Origin: Clostridiales bacterium
GTDB taxonomy: Bacteria > Bacillota > Clostridia > Christensenellales > Aristaeellaceae
Reading direction: 5' to 3'
DNA: 5,955 nucleotides
Assembly: GCA_012512355.1 (NCBI GenBank)
Contig: JAAZEI010000151.1
Span: 1-5,955, forward strand
The notes under the pieces: model-generated
What the model was told of the DNA's origin: nothing
The model's database searches: none
What the model saw: only the letters and a program-made list of their open reading frames with translations
Made by a program: the position numbers and the translations under genes
In this document: positions 4,951 to 5,955 of the stretch, one piece after another
Numbering within the stretch: the first letter of the stretch is position 1
Layout of the letters: each line of letters starts with the position of its first letter

Positions 4951-5955
4951 TTACTTGCGCAGGGTCAGGGTCAATTCGACCTTTTTCTCCAGGCTGTCAG
5001 CAATGGCACCCAGAATATCGCCATGCGGATCCTGGAGTGACATGGTTGCGGTGGCGGTAACATCGGCCAGCATGGCCTTGTCTTCGTCGCTCAGGGCATC
5101 GTACTTGGCCTTATCCTCTTCATTGGTGCTGCCATCTTTGAGGGGACGGCCATTGCGGTCTGAGGTATACAAGGCGAACCATTCTTCCACTTCCTGAATG
5201 GTCTTGCCCACAAAGAGCTGCTCGAAGGTATTCATCTGGTTGGTCCAGGTGCCGGTGGTCATCCTGTAGCTGTCGCCGCGCTCGCGCTTGGTCATCCAGT
5301 CTGCAATTTCTTCCAGGTAGCTTTCATTGGTGGGCTCAACCATGCTGTCAGCCTTGCCATCGTGGTTGCTGTCATAGTTATAGCCGCCCTGCCCAGGATA
5401 ACCCGAGAAATGGGGCATGCCGTCACCATCATAGTTGGGGGTAGCAACTTCCAAAATATCTACATGAACCTGCGTGATGCGGTCATCAGCATCAAACAGG
5501 GTGGAGGCATACACCTGGTTGAATGAAAACACCGGGACGCCCTTGTCATCAGCCCCCGGCCCAATGCGGCCAACGAAATTAAAACCAAGGCCGGCGGCTG
5601 AGGCATCCATTTTCACGGGCAGCCGGTTTTCATAAGCATTCTTCAAAGCGGAAAGAATGTTGCCGTGGCTGTCATTGAGCGACATGGTAGCGGTGGCGGT
5701 AACATCAGCCAGCATGGTTTTGTCTTCATCGCTTAAGGCATCGTACTTGGCTTTATCAGTTTCATCACTGCTGCCATCCTTGAGGGGGCGGCCATTGCGG
5801 TCGGAGGTATAGCTGGCGAACCAATCTTCTACTTCCTCAACCGTTTTGCCAACAAACAGCTGCTCAAAGGCATTCATCTGATCAGACCAGGTGCCGGTAT
5901 TCATCCTATAGCTGTCGCCGCGCTCGCGCTTGGTCATCCAGCCTGCAATTTCTTC
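4951..5955 (-). CDS. Uncharacterised repeat protein, 5' end outside window
   Basis: I do not recognise this protein. The frame runs open through the window edge (Glu-Glu-Ile-Ala-Gly-Trp before the first Met), so the Met at 5937 is internal and the true start, with any signal peptide, is not visible. At least 334 residues are present. Two copies of a domain of about 106 residues are seen, each with EEIA[DG]WMTKRERGDSYRM, FEQLFVGKT, YTSDRNGRPLKDGS, KYDALSDEDK and MLADVTATATMSL. By hand alignment they are identical at 81 of 100 positions counted from MTKRERG. Between them lies a different segment (FVGRIGPG, VPVFSFNQVYASTLFDADDR, EVATPNYDGDGMPHFSGYPGQGGYN). It is followed by DSNHDGKAD (5347-5373), which fits an EF-hand/dockerin-type calcium loop (DxNxDGxxD). 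The protein is acidic, has almost no cysteine and shows no membrane helix in this part. That suits an exported or surface location, but this is inference. Confidence 0.8.
   Translation of the reverse strand, partial: EEIAGWMTKRERGDSYRMNTGTWSDQMNAFEQLFVGKTVEEVEDWFASYTSDRNGRPLKDGSSDETDKAKYDALSDEDKTMLADVTATATMSLNDSHGNILSALKNAYENRLPVKMDASAAGLGFNFVGRIGPGADDKGVPVFSFNQVYASTLFDADDRITQVHVDILEVATPNYDGDGMPHFSGYPGQGGYNYDSNHDGKADSMVEPTNESYLEEIADWMTKRERGDSYRMTTGTWTNQMNTFEQLFVGKTIQEVEEWFALYTSDRNGRPLKDGSTNEEDKAKYDALSDEDKAMLADVTATATMSLQDPHGDILGAIADSLEKKVELTLTLRK
4996..5313 (-). repeat. Internal 318-bp coding repeat, copy nearest the C-terminus
   Basis: This repeat is in register with 5638-5955 at a fixed offset of 642 bp (214 codons) and has no indels in the hand alignment. 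Similarity is obvious at nucleotide level, for example around 5274-5313 versus 5916-5955, where a single base differs. It weakens toward the 3' end of each copy. After this copy the protein ends within about 15 residues. Confidence 0.85.
5638..5955 (-). repeat. Internal 318-bp coding repeat, upstream copy reaching the window edge
   Basis: This is the partner of 4996-5313. It is still in the repeat at base 5955, so the left boundary is unknown and further copies may lie outside the window. It is followed in the protein by the GIGP/calcium-loop segment (about 5314-5637) rather than by the C-terminus. Confidence 0.85.

Noticed and set aside
4934..5197. 87-residue plus-strand open frame after the convergent terminator
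   Set aside because: It is antisense to the repeat protein, whose duplicated, conserved reading frame shows which strand is coding.
4951..5955. Tandem repeat as a CRISPR array or mobile element
   Set aside because: The repeats are 318 bp long, in frame and part of one continuous coding sequence, with no terminal inverted repeats or transposase.

Overview
The window looks like chromosomal DNA from a Gram-positive bacterium of fairly high GC content, most likely a Bacillota/Clostridia-type anaerobe. The support is indirect: strong GGAGG-type ribosome binding sites, Rho-independent terminators, an exported protein with a putative peptidoglycan-binding domain, and protein families common in that group. 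I cannot name the genus. No tRNA, rRNA, CRISPR array, transposase, integrase or phage gene is visible.

Layout. (1) Bases 1-1319 hold a two-gene chaperone unit: a 5'-truncated DnaJ/CbpA-type co-chaperone and a CbpM-like MerR-fold modulator. The two overlap by ATGA and are closed by a good terminator at 1341-1372. (2) Bases 1560-2753 encode an exported protein with a peptidoglycan-binding-like domain and a phosphodiester glycosidase (NAGPA/DUF2233) domain. (3) Bases 2754-2966 are a gene-free leader with a plausible sigma-A promoter and a long inverted repeat. After it come a short-chain dehydrogenase (2967-3719) and a small cytochrome b5-like protein (3785-4063), probably co-transcribed and ended by a terminator at 4165-4200. 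(4) A six-helix HdeD/DUF308 membrane protein (4278-4841) has its own candidate promoter. (5) A bidirectional terminator (4892-4927) separates it from a convergent minus-strand gene (4951 to beyond 5955). That gene encodes an unrecognised acidic repeat protein with two domain copies 81% identical over 100 residues.

How the genes relate. The CbpA/CbpM pair is a known functional unit: a J-domain co-chaperone for DnaK and its dedicated regulator. The SDR and the b5-like protein form a possible redox pair, which is inference from spacing only. The other genes look like independent housekeeping or envelope/stress functions. The least understood item is the minus-strand repeat protein. Smaller points of interest are the TA-dinucleotide spacer before the b5-like gene, the hairpin leader of the SDR gene, and a short sequence repeated exactly at two stop codons.
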